This document shows positions 16,209 through 25,404 of a stretch of 41,609 nt of DNA, one piece after another (the stretch's first letter is position 1; every line of letters begins with the position of its first letter). The stretch comes from Phreatobacter sp. (GTDB taxonomy: Bacteria > Pseudomonadota > Alphaproteobacteria > Rhizobiales > Phreatobacteraceae), in NCBI RefSeq assembly GCF_030691135.1, contig NZ_JAUYFA010000051.1:1-41609 (forward strand), given 5' to 3'. Below the pieces are notes generated by a model that made no database searches, was not told where the DNA came from, and saw only the letters and a program-made list of their open reading frames with translations. The translations under genes and the position numbers were made by a program.

Positions 16209-16535
16209 TCAGCGGCTGGTCTGGTCGAGGGCGACCAGGCGAACGGGGCGCCGGTGCTCGCCCTGCGGCGAGGTCTGGCAGCTCTGCGGGATGTGCGGCC
16301 AGGCGAAGCGGGCGCAGTCGCCGTCGAGGGTGGCGGCGCGGCGCGGCGCGGCGTCGAGGCGGTTGCGGAACCGGTCGAAAGCCCTGTGGGCGTGATCGAT
16401 GTCATCGGCCGTGTGGGACACGGCGAGGGCGGCGCTCGACACCGCGGCGCGGCCGTCGGGAGCGATCACCACGGCCAGGGCGAGGCCGAGAGCCGCCACA
16501 CCGCCGAGAGCCAGAAACTGCGATATCCGGTTCAT
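16209..16535 (-). CDS. Small membrane-anchored or exported hypothetical protein
   Basis: The product is 108 residues from the ATG at 16535. A GGGGGA motif lies upstream. An alternative start at 16562 would add nine residues. The N-terminal hydrophobic segment (FLALGGVAALGLALAVVIAP) could be a signal peptide or anchor. The remainder is polar, with two cysteines (LDGDCARFAWPHIPQSCQ), so a periplasmic disulfide is possible. No family is recognised. It sits directly upstream of the L,D-transpeptidase gene in the same direction and may be co-expressed. Confidence 0.65.
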   Translation of the reverse strand: MNRISQFLALGGVAALGLALAVVIAPDGRAAVSSAALAVSHTADDIDHAHRAFDRFRNRLDAAPRRAATLDGDCARFAWPHIPQSCQTSPQGEHRRPVRLVALDQTSR

Positions 16536-16792
16536 CTGCCATCCCCCATCACGGCCCTCCATGGGCCGGTCTCCCCTCTGTGTCGTGGCGGCGGCCGAAA
16601 AGGTTCATCGGCTCGGTGCGCCCGGCGTCATCGGGTTGAAGAGAACCTAGGGGCGAGGATTTTCATGGTGGTGTCTCGCGGGGCGGGCCCGCGTTTCAAT
16701 GTTGCACGGCCTGTTTCAAGCCTTTCCCGCCGGTGTCGGCATCCCGCGGCGATTGTTGCGGGAAGGTGGCCATTGTTTCCGGCGACCGGGAT

Positions 16793-17515
16793 TCAGCCCT
16801 TCTCGCCCTCGGGCATGAACATGTAGCCGGCGCCGCGCACGGTGCGGATATAGACGGGGGCGTCGGCGTCGGGCTCGATCTTGCGGCGGATGCGGGTGAT
16901 GCGCACGTCGATGGCGCGATCGAAGGCCTCGGGGTCGCGGGCGCCGGCGAGATCGAGCAGGCGGTCACGCGACAGGACCCGGCGCGGATTATCGGCGAAG
17001 GCCTTCAAAAGGTTGAACTCGGAGCCGGTCAGGGGATGCTCGGCCCCGGCATCGTCGCGCAGCACCTGGGCGCCGAGGTCGAGGATCCTGGTGCCGAAGC
17101 GCACGAGATCGCGGGTTCCGCCCGCCCCGGCCGGCCGGGCCGGCGCCACGGCGCGGCGCAGCAGAGAGCGGATCCGCGCCAGCAATTCGCGCAGCTCGCA
17201 CGGCTTGGCGAGATAGTCGTCGGCGCCGAAGTCGAGGCCGGCGATGCGGTCGTCGGGGCTGGCGGTGGCGGTCAGCATGATCACCGGCACGGGCAGCCGC
17301 TGCTTCAGGTCGCGCAGGATGGTGAGCCCGTCCTCCCCGGGCATGTTGAGGTCCAGCACGACGATGGCCGGCCGCTCCGCCTCCAGCGCCCGGCGCAGCG
17401 CCGCGCCGCCGTCGCAGAGCGTCACCCGGAAGCCGTGCATCTTGAGATAGTCGCCGACCATGTCGCGGGCGGCGGCCTCGTCGTCGACGACGATGACGAG
17501 CTGGCCGGCGATCAT
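16793..17515 (-). CDS. OmpR/PhoB-type response regulator
   Basis: The protein has 240 residues. The receiver domain (about 5-118) has acidic pocket Asp11/Asp12, phosphoacceptor Asp55 (VVLDLNMPG), Thr82 and Lys104. The winged-helix DNA-binding domain (about 140-235) ends in the typical 'VRTVRGAGYMF'. Once phosphorylated it should bind tandem DNA sites and control transcription. Its ATG overlaps the stop of the DUF3369 kinase gene by 4 bp, and it is the last gene of a four-gene signalling operon. The long antisense-like extension of the frame to 18130 is a shadow. Target genes are unknown. Confidence 0.95.
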   Translation of the reverse strand: MIAGQLVIVVDDEAAARDMVGDYLKMHGFRVTLCDGGAALRRALEAERPAIVVLDLNMPGEDGLTILRDLKQRLPVPVIMLTATASPDDRIAGLDFGADDYLAKPCELRELLARIRSLLRRAVAPARPAGAGGTRDLVRFGTRILDLGAQVLRDDAGAEHPLTGSEFNLLKAFADNPRRVLSRDRLLDLAGARDPEAFDRAIDVRITRIRRKIEPDADAPVYIRTVRGAGYMFMPEGEKG

Positions 17516-19290
17516 GACGGGCCGCGCTGCACGAGGGGCGGCAGCGTGAAGGCGAAGGTCGCGCCGCTGCCGGGACCGTTGTCCGTGGCGGTGATGCGGC
17601 CGCCGTGCAGTTCGACGATGCGCCGGCAGATGAACAGGCCGAGGCCGGTCGAGCTCTCGCCCCCGGTCGGCTTGGCGGAGAGGCGCTGGAAGCGCCCGAA
17701 CAGGCGCTGCTCGTCCTCCAGCGTCAGGCCGGGGCCGGAATCGCTGACCGCGATCCGCAGACCCGCCTCGCTGGCGGCGAGCGATACGCTGATGCGGCCG
17801 CCGGGCGGCGAGTATTTCACGGCATTGGAGACGAGGTTGTCGATCGCCTCGCGCAGCCGGTCGGGATCGGCGCGGCCGGGCAGCGCGTCCGGCCCGCTGT
17901 AGACGAGCATCTGGCCCTTGCGTTCGGCCAGCGGCGCATTGGCGTCGATCACCGCGCCGACGATGGCGGCGGCGTCGATGTCGGCGAGGCGCAGCACGAT
18001 GTCCTCGGCGTCGAGCATGGCGTCGTTGATCAGTTCGTCGACCATCGAGGTCATGCGCGCGACGGAGGCGCGGATCTGCTCGATCTGGCTGCGGGCGCGG
18101 TCGATGTTCGGCGGATCGAGGCAGAGCCATTCGTTCATCATCTCGGAGCGGCCGAGAATGACGCCGAGCGGGTTCTTCAGGTCATGGGCGACGGTGCCGA
18201 GCACATCGGCCTTGTGGTCGTTGGTGCGCTTCAGGCGCTGCCACTGGGCCGTCAGCCGCTCGTTGGCGAGGGTGAGCTGGCGGGTGCGGTCGGCGACGCG
18301 CCGCTCGAGGGTGGCGTTGGCGGCCTGCAGCTGCTCGTAGAGGATGACATTGTCGAAGGCGGTGGAGAGGCGGCCGCAGAAGACCGCGACCAGGGTCTGG
18401 TCGGTGTCAGAGAGCGGCCGGTCGGAGGTCAGCGCGACGACGACCTCGCGGCCGCTGGAGGTCTTGATGTAGAGGGCGGTCTCGGTCGCCTCGAAGGCAT
18501 GGCGGCGGCGCTCGAAGGCGCGCTGGACGAGCTGGTCCATCGCGGCGTCGAGGAGGGCGGCGCCACCGGCCGCAACCGGGGCGTAGACGCCCGAGCCGGC
18601 CAGCACGGCGAAATGGTCGCGGCCATCCTCGCGCAGCACCAGGATGCCCTCGCAGGAGGCCTGGACCAGCCCGGCGATCTGGGTGAGCACGCCGGCGGCG
18701 AGCTTCTTGATGGATTTCAGGTCGAAGAGCTCGGAGGCCGCCTCGACGATCAGTTCGAGGCCGCGCCGGGTCTCCACCAGGCGCATCAGCTGCTGGTAGG
18801 AGCGGATGGCGGCGGTGAGCGACGTGAAGAGCTTGTCGCCGGTCAGCTCGGTCTTCGCCTTGTAGTCATTGATGTCGTAGTCGACGATCACCTGCCGCTC
18901 GGGCGCCTGGCCAGGCTGGCCGGTGCGCAGGATGATGCGCACCGTGTCGTTCTTCAGCTCCTTGCGGATATACTCGACCAGGTCGAGGCCGGCCCCGTCG
19001 CTCTCCATGACGACGTCGAGCAGCACCACCGCCATGTCGGGATGGCGGGCCAGCAGCGTGCGGCCCTCGGCGGCGGAGAAGGCGGAATAGAGGTCGAGCC
19101 TGTGGCCGGCCAGCTGGTAGTCGGACAGCGCATATTTGGTGCCGGAATGGATCGCGGCATCGTCGTCGATGATGGCGACCTTCCAGCGGCCTGCTTCGGT
19201 TACGGCGTCGCCGGGGCCATCGTCGAGGATCGCGACGAGATCGTCGTCGTCCTCGGGTCGCGGCGCATCCTGGTTCGGGTCGGACATCAT
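17512..19290 (-). CDS. Hybrid histidine kinase, REC-DUF3369-HisKA-HATPase
   Basis: This soluble kinase has 592 residues. The N-terminal receiver domain (about 36-155) has Asp42-44, phosphoacceptor Asp92 (LLDVVMES), Thr123 and Lys144. DUF3369 (about 160-325) follows, then a coiled coil (LQAANATLERRVADRTRQL), HisKA with phosphorylated His369 (VAHDLKNPLG) and an HATPase domain with N485/N489, DSGPG and STGLGLFI boxes. It has no membrane segment, so its input is probably phosphoryl transfer to Asp92 from the membrane kinase encoded immediately upstream. Stop and start codons overlap at both ends (ATGA), so the operon is tightly coupled. Confidence 0.95.
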   Translation of the reverse strand: MMSDPNQDAPRPEDDDDLVAILDDGPGDAVTEAGRWKVAIIDDDAAIHSGTKYALSDYQLAGHRLDLYSAFSAAEGRTLLARHPDMAVVLLDVVMESDGAGLDLVEYIRKELKNDTVRIILRTGQPGQAPERQVIVDYDINDYKAKTELTGDKLFTSLTAAIRSYQQLMRLVETRRGLELIVEAASELFDLKSIKKLAAGVLTQIAGLVQASCEGILVLREDGRDHFAVLAGSGVYAPVAAGGAALLDAAMDQLVQRAFERRRHAFEATETALYIKTSSGREVVVALTSDRPLSDTDQTLVAVFCGRLSTAFDNVILYEQLQAANATLERRVADRTRQLTLANERLTAQWQRLKRTNDHKADVLGTVAHDLKNPLGVILGRSEMMNEWLCLDPPNIDRARSQIEQIRASVARMTSMVDELINDAMLDAEDIVLRLADIDAAAIVGAVIDANAPLAERKGQMLVYSGPDALPGRADPDRLREAIDNLVSNAVKYSPPGGRISVSLAASEAGLRIAVSDSGPGLTLEDEQRLFGRFQRLSAKPTGGESSTGLGLFICRRIVELHGGRITATDNGPGSGATFAFTLPPLVQRGPS

Positions 19291-21326
19291 GCAGGTTCCT
19301 GCCGGTCGCCGGGCTCCTGCGGCGCGGTCAGCGGCAGGACGATGCGGAAGCTGGTGCCGACGCCCGGCGTCGACGCCAGCGAGATACGCCCGCCGAGGCG
19401 GCGTGTCACGATGTTGAAGACGATATTGAGACCGAGCCCGGTACCGCCCTGCCCGCGCCGCGTGGTGAAGAAGGGATCATAGGCCTGACGCTGCACCTCG
19501 GCGTTCATGCCCATGCCGTCGTCGCGGAAGGTCATGACGACGTGGTCGCCCTCCGGCACCGCCTCGATGACGAAGGTCCCCGGACGGCCGTCCGGGAATG
19601 CATGGGTCAGCGCATTGATGAAGAGGTTGGTGACCACCTGCCCGTAGGGGCCGGGATAGCTGTCGAGGACGATGTCGGGCGGGACATGGACCTCCAGCTT
19701 GACCGGCGCCCGCCTGAGCGTCGGCCGCAGGCTGGCGACGATCTGGTCGGTGGCCTCGGCCAGGTTGAAATGGCGCCGGTCGGCATGGCTGCGGTCGACA
19801 GCCACCTGCTTGAAGGCCTGCACCATCTCGCCGGCGCGCTGGAGATTGAGCGAGAGCTGGCTCGCGGCCTCGCGGCTGCCCCGGACGAATTCGTTGAGGC
19901 GCGAGCGGCGCAGCTCGCCGCGCTCCACCTCGCCGGCGAATTCGTCGATGCGGCGCGACAGCGTCGAGGCGACCGTCAGGGAAATGCCGATGGGATTGTT
20001 GACCTCGTGGGCGACGCCGGCGACGAGGCCGCCGAGGGCGGCGAGCTTCTCCGCCTCGACCAGGCTCTGCTGCGTCTCGCGCAGGTGATCGAGCGCGGTC
20101 TCGGCGCGGTCCTTGGCGGCGACGAGATCCTGCTCGGCCCGCTGCTTCTCGATGGCGTTCTGGCGGAACACCTCCACCGCCCGCGCCATGCGACCGATAT
20201 CGTCGGTGGTGGTGAGGCCGGAGGGCGGGCGTTCGAGATCGCCGGCGACGATGGCGTTCATGCTGCCGGCGAGGTCGTCCAGCGGCACGCGGATGGACCT
20301 GGCGATGAGGGTCCAGACGATCGCCGCGATGACGAGGAAGATGCCGGCGATCCCGGCCGCCTGGACGAAGACGATGCGCAGCGTCTGGTCGAGCCGCTGC
20401 TGGGCCGCGTCCTCCTTGGCGCGCACCCGATCGGCCACCTCCTGGATCACGGTGGCCATCACCGCCTGGTTGCCGTCGATCTCGACCTGCAGCAGGCGGT
20501 TCTGCATGCCGAGAACCTGGATCATCCGGCCGAACCCGGCCCGCAGCGCATTGGTGCGCTGGGCGAGCGTCGTCAGCGCGGCACGCTGGAAATCGGTCTC
20601 CGCGAGATCGACCATGACGGGCGCCGTCTGCCGGATCACCTCGATCGACCGCGAGGCCTCCTGCTGCGCCTGCACCGACTGGGTCAGGTAATAGTCGTTG
20701 ATGGCGACCAGGAAGACGGAAAAGGCCTCGCGCGACTTGGCGAGCGAGGGCCCGACGAGGGCGGCGCGGTCGGCCATGGCGGTCTCGACCACGGCATAGA
20801 GCTGGGACAGTTCGCTCGCCGGCTTGCGGATCTCGTTCTCGTAGATGGAGGAAATGGTCTCTCGCACGCTGCGCAGCTCGTCGAAACCCAGCATGAAGCG
20901 CTCGGTGACATTGGTGACCGAGCGCGCCGGGTTCTTCAGCGCGAGGTCGATCTCCTGCTCGATGGCGAGCTTGGCCAGCAGGGCCTTCCGCCGCTGCTCG
21001 ATCTCGTTCAGCACCGCTTCGTTGGGCAGGGCGAAATAGCGGTGGATGAGGGTCTGCAGGCGGCCCGCATCATTCTCGATCGCGGCGAGCAGCCGGTCGA
21101 TGCGGCGTGCCTCCTGCAGGTCGCCCCAGGCCGAGCGGATGGCGCCGGCGCCGGAGGCGATCAGCAGCATGAGAAGGGAGATGAAGGCGAGGTTGAGGAT
21201 CACGACGGTGACGATGCGCCAGCGCACCGGGATGCGCCGCAGCTGCTCGGAGGCCCTGTCGAGCCGGCCGCGGATCGTCCGCAACGTCGGCCGGACCGTC
21301 ACCCGTCGTGCCGTGGTCGCATCCAT
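19287..21326 (-). CDS. Membrane sensor histidine kinase with large periplasmic helical domain
   Basis: The protein has 679 residues from the ATG at 21326. TM1 is at about 38-60. A long helical periplasmic sensor spans about 62-318. TM2 is at about 319-343, HAMP about 344-395, and a coiled coil precedes the HisKA box with His440 (VAHEVNNPIG). The HATPase has N571 (LFINALTHAF), DDGMGM and GGTGLGLNI boxes. It should autophosphorylate on ligand binding and pass phosphate to the following receiver-bearing proteins. Its ATG overlaps the stop of the DctP-like gene (TGATG), which suggests that the periplasmic binding protein is its sensory partner. The frame upstream of 21326 is shadow. Confidence 0.95.
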   Translation of the reverse strand: MDATTARRVTVRPTLRTIRGRLDRASEQLRRIPVRWRIVTVVILNLAFISLLMLLIASGAGAIRSAWGDLQEARRIDRLLAAIENDAGRLQTLIHRYFALPNEAVLNEIEQRRKALLAKLAIEQEIDLALKNPARSVTNVTERFMLGFDELRSVRETISSIYENEIRKPASELSQLYAVVETAMADRAALVGPSLAKSREAFSVFLVAINDYYLTQSVQAQQEASRSIEVIRQTAPVMVDLAETDFQRAALTTLAQRTNALRAGFGRMIQVLGMQNRLLQVEIDGNQAVMATVIQEVADRVRAKEDAAQQRLDQTLRIVFVQAAGIAGIFLVIAAIVWTLIARSIRVPLDDLAGSMNAIVAGDLERPPSGLTTTDDIGRMARAVEVFRQNAIEKQRAEQDLVAAKDRAETALDHLRETQQSLVEAEKLAALGGLVAGVAHEVNNPIGISLTVASTLSRRIDEFAGEVERGELRRSRLNEFVRGSREAASQLSLNLQRAGEMVQAFKQVAVDRSHADRRHFNLAEATDQIVASLRPTLRRAPVKLEVHVPPDIVLDSYPGPYGQVVTNLFINALTHAFPDGRPGTFVIEAVPEGDHVVMTFRDDGMGMNAEVQRQAYDPFFTTRRGQGGTGLGLNIVFNIVTRRLGGRISLASTPGVGTSFRIVLPLTAPQEPGDRQEPA

Positions 21327-22327
21327 CAGCGGGCCTGGCGGATGCGCGCCACCAGCGCGGCGAGAGGAGGATCGGCGGAGAACCGTTCGACGATGGGCCC
21401 GACCGCCCGCTCGAAGCCGTCGCGGTCCTCGAGGGTGACGACGGTGACCCCGGCGGCCTCGGCCTGGCGCCGCGAGGTCTGCTCGAGCTTCAGCCATTGC
21501 TCGCGCATGGCGCGGGCGGAATCGCGCGCCGCGCCGCGAAAAATCTCCCGGTCGGCGGCGGAGAGTTCGTCCCAGGCCTTGCGCGAGACCACCAGCACCT
21601 CGGGGCTCATCGTGTGCTCGGTCAGCGTGATGTGGCGCGCCGCCCGGTAGTGGTCGGTGGTGACATAGGACGGCCAGTTGTTCTCCGCCCCGTGGATGAG
21701 CCCGGTCGCGAGACTGACACTGACCTGGCCATAGGGCAGCGCGATGGGGTCGGCGCCGAGCGCGCGCATCATCTCGACCATCATGTCGGACTGCTGCACC
21801 CGGATGCGCAGGCCCTTGAGGTCCTCGACCCTGCGGATCGGCCTGACGGAATTGTAGATCGAGCGGGCGCCGGAATCGTAGAAGGCGAGCCCCACCAGGC
21901 CATAGCGCGCGAAACCCGCGAGGATGTCCTCGCCGACGGGGCCGTCCAGCACCCGGTGCAGGTGGTCGACCGAGCGGAACAGGAACGGCAGGGCGAGGAT
22001 GTTGGCCTCGGGGATGAAGCTGGCCAGCGGCGCGACATTGGTGCGGTTGATGTCGATGGCGCCGATGCGCGTCTGCTCGATGGTTTCCTTCTCCTCGCCG
22101 AGCTGGCGGGAATGGAAGATGCGCAGCCGGTGACGGCCGCCGGTGCGCTCGGCGATGAGCGCGCCCATGAGCTCAACCGCCTTGACCGTGGGATAGTCGG
22201 CAGGCTGGGTGTCGGCGACGCGGAACTCGCGCGCCGCGAGGTCGCCCCCGCACGGCAGCAGCGCCAGAACGAAAGCCAGCGCGAGCGCCGACGCCCTGCC
22301 TGAAGCGATGCGAACCAACCCGCTCAT
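21326..22327 (-). CDS. TRAP-type periplasmic solute-binding protein (DctP family)
   Basis: The protein has 333 residues with a signal peptide (about 1-32, FVLALLPCGGDLAA). The DctP fold is clear: 'LRIFHSRQLGEEKETIEQTR', 'DINRTNVAPLASFIPEANI', 'DLKGLRIRVQQSDMMVEMM' with the conserved Arg that binds the substrate carboxylate in this family, and 'HGAENNWPSYVTTDHY'. Family members bind organic acids for DctQM permeases. Here no dctQ or dctM gene is nearby. Instead the stop overlaps the start of a membrane histidine kinase, so it probably serves as an extracytoplasmic ligand receptor for signalling, which is my inference. It is the first gene of the operon, and the promoter should lie in 22328-22615. 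Confidence 0.92.
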   Translation of the reverse strand: MSGLVRIASGRASALALAFVLALLPCGGDLAAREFRVADTQPADYPTVKAVELMGALIAERTGGRHRLRIFHSRQLGEEKETIEQTRIGAIDINRTNVAPLASFIPEANILALPFLFRSVDHLHRVLDGPVGEDILAGFARYGLVGLAFYDSGARSIYNSVRPIRRVEDLKGLRIRVQQSDMMVEMMRALGADPIALPYGQVSVSLATGLIHGAENNWPSYVTTDHYRAARHITLTEHTMSPEVLVVSRKAWDELSAADREIFRGAARDSARAMREQWLKLEQTSRRQAEAAGVTVVTLEDRDGFERAVGPIVERFSADPPLAALVARIRQAR

Positions 22328-22615
22328 GTCGAGCCCTTGCGCGTTCCGGGCGCCGCCGGAGGCTCCCCCCGAAATCATGCCACAGATTGCGCGCCCTTCG
22401 CCATCGCCGCTCCGGGCAGGGTGCGCGACCGTGCGTGCATGGTGAAGAGGACCGCTCTGTTTCATTTCCATGTCGTAGCGACCGCAGGTTGTCCGCGCCG
22501 GCGGCAGGCGGGCGACATCACGCCGAAACCGCCACGCCCGATCCTGCCGGCGATCGAGGGTGTGGCCGGCGACGGCTGCGCCGGCTCCGCCGTGAGCGGC
22601 AGCGGGAGATTGCGC

Positions 22616-22930
22616 ATGAACCCCATTCGGACGATCGCCGTCACCATGGTCCTGGCCGCCGGACTGCTGGGCGGCGCCGGTGTGGCGCTGGCCCAGGAGG
22701 ATATCGGGATCCCGGAATGCGACCGTTTCATCACCAGCTATGAGATCTGCGTCACCACCAGGGTTCCGGCGACGCACCGCGTCACCTTCGCCCAGCAGGT
22801 GGCGCAGCTGCGCACGACCTGGCGGTCGCTCGCGCAGGACCCGCAGACACGCCAGCAGCTGGAACTCATCTGCCGCACCCAGGGCGAGCAGATGCGACGC
22901 GGCCTCGAGCCCTTCGGCTGCGCCTTCTAG
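22616..22930 (+). CDS. Small exported protein of unknown function
   Basis: The protein has 104 residues from the ATG at 22616, with GGGAG upstream. It has a signal peptide (TIAVTMVLAAGLLGGAGVALAQ) and a mature part of about 77 residues with four cysteines (IPECDRF, YEICVTT, LELICRTQG, PFGCAF). These probably form two disulfides in a small helical periplasmic protein. It is divergent from the signalling operon and shares the 288-bp intergenic region. No family is recognised with confidence. Confidence 0.75.
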   Translation: MNPIRTIAVTMVLAAGLLGGAGVALAQEDIGIPECDRFITSYEICVTTRVPATHRVTFAQQVAQLRTTWRSLAQDPQTRQQLELICRTQGEQMRRGLEPFGCAF

Positions 22931-22960
22931 GAGACCGGCGCGCCGGGCAGGCGGCCCAGC

Positions 22961-23566
22961 CTAGCGCGAACAGGCCGACAGCATGCGCTGACGGACCTCG
23001 GCGATGCCGTCGAGCTGATAGGTGCCCTCGAAGCGCCAGCGTCGCGAACCTTCGAGGCGGATCGCCAGCGTGCCGGTCGTCGGGAGACGGTCGATAAACT
23101 CGCGGACATCGCCGGGAAAGAGCGCCTCGTGCAGGTTGCGTGTGCCCTGCCAGATGTCGCTGGGCGCCAGCCGGTCGTTGATGCGCACCGTGGCGAAGAT
23201 GTTGGCGGTCGCCATGACGGGCCTGTCGCGGCCGACGGACAGGGCGACGCGATCGTTGCTGCAGGTGATCTGCAGGATGATGCTTTCCTCGCCCCATGGC
23301 TCCATCGGCCGCTGGTCGGCGACGATGACTCGGCCCGACGGCCCGGTGCTGGTGGTCACCTGCCAGCGTCCGAACGTGACCGTTCCCTGCTCGCCCGGGG
23401 CTGTGAGGGAGGAGGCGAGCCGGTCGAAACAGGCGAGCCGTTCCGCCTCGACGGCGATGGAGCCGCATCGCCTGATGGCGTCCGGCAGCGCGGATTCGGT
23501 GGCACTGGCGGCGGGAGACAGGACGAGGCCGGCGAGAAGGGCCGTAAGGACCACGATGGCTTTCAT
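22961..23566 (-). CDS. Exported hypothetical protein, possibly VasI/TagO-like
   Basis: The product is 201 residues. A signal peptide (AIVVLTALLAGLVLSPAASA) is followed by 'CGSIAVEAERLACFDRLA', a cysteine-pair motif of the kind that opens VasI/TagO-like and related periplasmic proteins. A beta-rich body follows ('FGRWQVTTSTGPSG', 'ILQITCSNDRVALSVG') and a last cysteine. No type VI secretion genes are in the window, so a secretion role is not supported by context. It converges with the small exported protein at 22616-22930, with only 30 bp between the stops. Family placement is tentative. Confidence 0.7.
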   Translation of the reverse strand: MKAIVVLTALLAGLVLSPAASATESALPDAIRRCGSIAVEAERLACFDRLASSLTAPGEQGTVTFGRWQVTTSTGPSGRVIVADQRPMEPWGEESIILQITCSNDRVALSVGRDRPVMATANIFATVRINDRLAPSDIWQGTRNLHEALFPGDVREFIDRLPTTGTLAIRLEGSRRWRFEGTYQLDGIAEVRQRMLSACSR

Positions 23567-23736
23567 GGGCGTGAACGTAGTGTCGCAGGGTCAGGAGACA
23601 ACCCGCCAGGTGGTCGCAGGGCGACTTTCCGCCGCGGCGCGGCGGTTGCTGCAGGCCAGAATTGCAGGATCGCGGGGGCGGGCGGCCGCGGGCGAACCCA
23701 TATCGGGGCGCTGACACCGCCAGGGAGACGCAGACG

Positions 23737-23994
23737 ATGGCCGACGCATTCCGTGACGACACCGCAGCCGGGCGGTTCGAACTCGACGTCGACGGCCGCA
23801 GGGCCTTCGCCGTCTACCGCCGTGACGGCGGCAACCTCGTCATCGACCATGTTGAGGCCGAACCGGCGCTGCGCGGCACCGGGGCCGCCGGCCGGCTGAT
23901 GGAGAAGGTCGTCGCCGTCGCGAAGGCCGAGGCTTTGCCCATCGTGCCGCGCTGCGGCTACGCGGCGAGCTGGCTCCGGCGCCACCAGGGCTGA
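23737..23994 (+). CDS. GNAT-like N-acetyltransferase (YjdJ type)
   Basis: The product is 85 residues. This is the minimal GNAT-fold form: 'GRFELDVDGRRAFAVYRRDG', then 'HVEAEPALRGTGAAGRLMEKV', where the RGTGAAGRL loop is the acetyl-CoA pyrophosphate-binding motif, then 'LPIVPRCGYAASWLRRH'. The family (COG2388) is widespread and its substrate is unknown. The ATG at 23737 is preceded by GGGAGAC. The gene stands alone and converges with the FAD-linked dehydrogenase gene at 24007. Confidence 0.88.
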   Translation: MADAFRDDTAAGRFELDVDGRRAFAVYRRDGGNLVIDHVEAEPALRGTGAAGRLMEKVVAVAKAEALPIVPRCGYAASWLRRHQG

Positions 23995-24006
23995 GTCCAC
24001 CCCGAC

Positions 24007-25404
24007 CTAGCCCGCCATCTTGCCCGGGTTCATGATGCCTTTGGGATCGACGGCGTGTTTCAGCGACACCATCAGCGCCAGGGCGGCGTCGCCATGCTCG
24101 GCGGCGAGATAGTGCATCTTGCCCTGGCCGACGCCGTGCTCGCCGGTGCAGGTGCCCTCCATGGCGAGGGCCCTTTCGACGATGCGGCCCATGAAGGCCT
24201 TGCAGGCGGCGACGCTGGCCGGATCGCTCTCGTCCATCAGCGGCAGCACATGGAAATTGCCGTCACCGACATGGCCGACGATCGGAGCGAGAAGGCCGGT
24301 CTCCTCGATGTCCTTCTTGGTGGCGTCGATACACTCGGCGAGGCGCGAGATCGGCACGCAGACGTCGGAGGACTGGCCCTTCCAGCCCGGGCGCAGCGCC
24401 ATCGCCGCCCAATAGGCGTCGTGGCGGGCCTGCCACAGCCGCGTGCGGTCCTCGGCCCGCGCCGCCCACTGGAAGTCGCCGGCGCCATAGTCGTCGGCGA
24501 TGGCGCGGAAGCGTTCGACCTGTTCGGCGACGCCGGCCTCGGTGCCGTGGAACTCCAGCAGCAGCAGCGGCTTTTCCGGCAGGGTCAGCTTCGAATAGGC
24601 GTTGACCGCGCGGACCTGCACCTCGTCGAGAAGCTCGATCCGGGCCATGGGAATGCCGGTCTGGATGGCGACGATGGTGGCGTCCGCCGCATCCTTCACC
24701 GTCGGGAAGGAGCAGGTGGCCGCCGAGATCGCCTCGGGGATGCCATGAAGTTTCAGCGTGACCTTGGTGATCACCCCGAGCGTGCCCTCGGAGCCGACGA
24801 AGAGGCGGGTGAGGTCATAGCCGGCGGAGGTCTTGCGGGCTCGGCGGGCGGTGTCGATCACCTCGCCGCTCGGCAGCACCACTTCGAGGGCGATGACATT
24901 GTCCTTCATCGTGCCGTAACGCACCGCATTGGTGCCGGAGGCGCGGGTCGCCGCCATGCCGCCGATGGAGGCGTCGGCGCCGGGGTCAATGGGGAAGAAC
25001 AGCCCCATGTCGCGCAGATATTCGTTGAGCTGCTTGCGGGTGACGCCGGGCTCGACCACCACGTCGAGGTCCTCGGCATGGACGGCGATGATCCGCTTCA
25101 TCAGCGAGGTGTCGAGGGAGATGCCGCCGAAGGGCGCGTTGACATGGCCTTCCAGCGAGGACCCGGTGCCGAAGGGGATGACCGGCACGTCGTGCGCGGC
25201 GGCGATCTTCATCACCGCGACGCAGTCCTCGGTCGTCTCGGCGAAGACGACCACGTCGGGCGGCTGGTTCTCGATCCAGGTGAGGGTGTGGGCATGCTGC
25301 TGGCACACCGCCTGGGAGGTGACGGCCCGGTTGCCGAAACGGGCCTGCAGTTCGGCGACCACGGTGGCGACGACGGCCGGGCTCGGGCGGGTACGGGTGG
25401 GCAT
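24007..25404 (-). CDS. FAD-linked oxidase, D-lactate/glycolate dehydrogenase type (GlcD-like)
   Basis: The enzyme has 465 residues. The PCMH-type FAD-binding domain spans about 35-215, with 'PVIPFGTGSSLEGHVNAPFGG' split motifs and 'DPGADASIGGMAATRASGTN' where FAD diphosphate binds. The C-terminal cap domain ends in 'GEHGVGQGKM' and 'DPKGIMNPGKM', the family hallmark. 'GHVGDGNFH' supplies the metal/substrate-site histidines. It should oxidise a 2-hydroxy acid, most likely D-lactate, and pass electrons to quinone or cytochrome c. The start at 25404 was chosen because the family begins here; the frame upstream to 25530 is arginine/proline-rich shadow. It is monocistronic. Which 2-hydroxy acid it uses is not certain. 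Confidence 0.93.
   Translation of the reverse strand: MPTRTRPSPAVVATVVAELQARFGNRAVTSQAVCQQHAHTLTWIENQPPDVVVFAETTEDCVAVMKIAAAHDVPVIPFGTGSSLEGHVNAPFGGISLDTSLMKRIIAVHAEDLDVVVEPGVTRKQLNEYLRDMGLFFPIDPGADASIGGMAATRASGTNAVRYGTMKDNVIALEVVLPSGEVIDTARRARKTSAGYDLTRLFVGSEGTLGVITKVTLKLHGIPEAISAATCSFPTVKDAADATIVAIQTGIPMARIELLDEVQVRAVNAYSKLTLPEKPLLLLEFHGTEAGVAEQVERFRAIADDYGAGDFQWAARAEDRTRLWQARHDAYWAAMALRPGWKGQSSDVCVPISRLAECIDATKKDIEETGLLAPIVGHVGDGNFHVLPLMDESDPASVAACKAFMGRIVERALAMEGTCTGEHGVGQGKMHYLAAEHGDAALALMVSLKHAVDPKGIMNPGKMAG

Noticed and set aside
19542-22303. Long plus-strand frames opposite the sensor kinase and DctP-like gene
   Set aside because: Shadow frames with H/D/G/R-rich composition. The minus-strand genes have full catalytic motifs.
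22961-23566. Type VI secretion role for the VasI/TagO-like protein
   Set aside because: Only a short cysteine-pair motif is shared, and no type VI secretion gene is present in the window.
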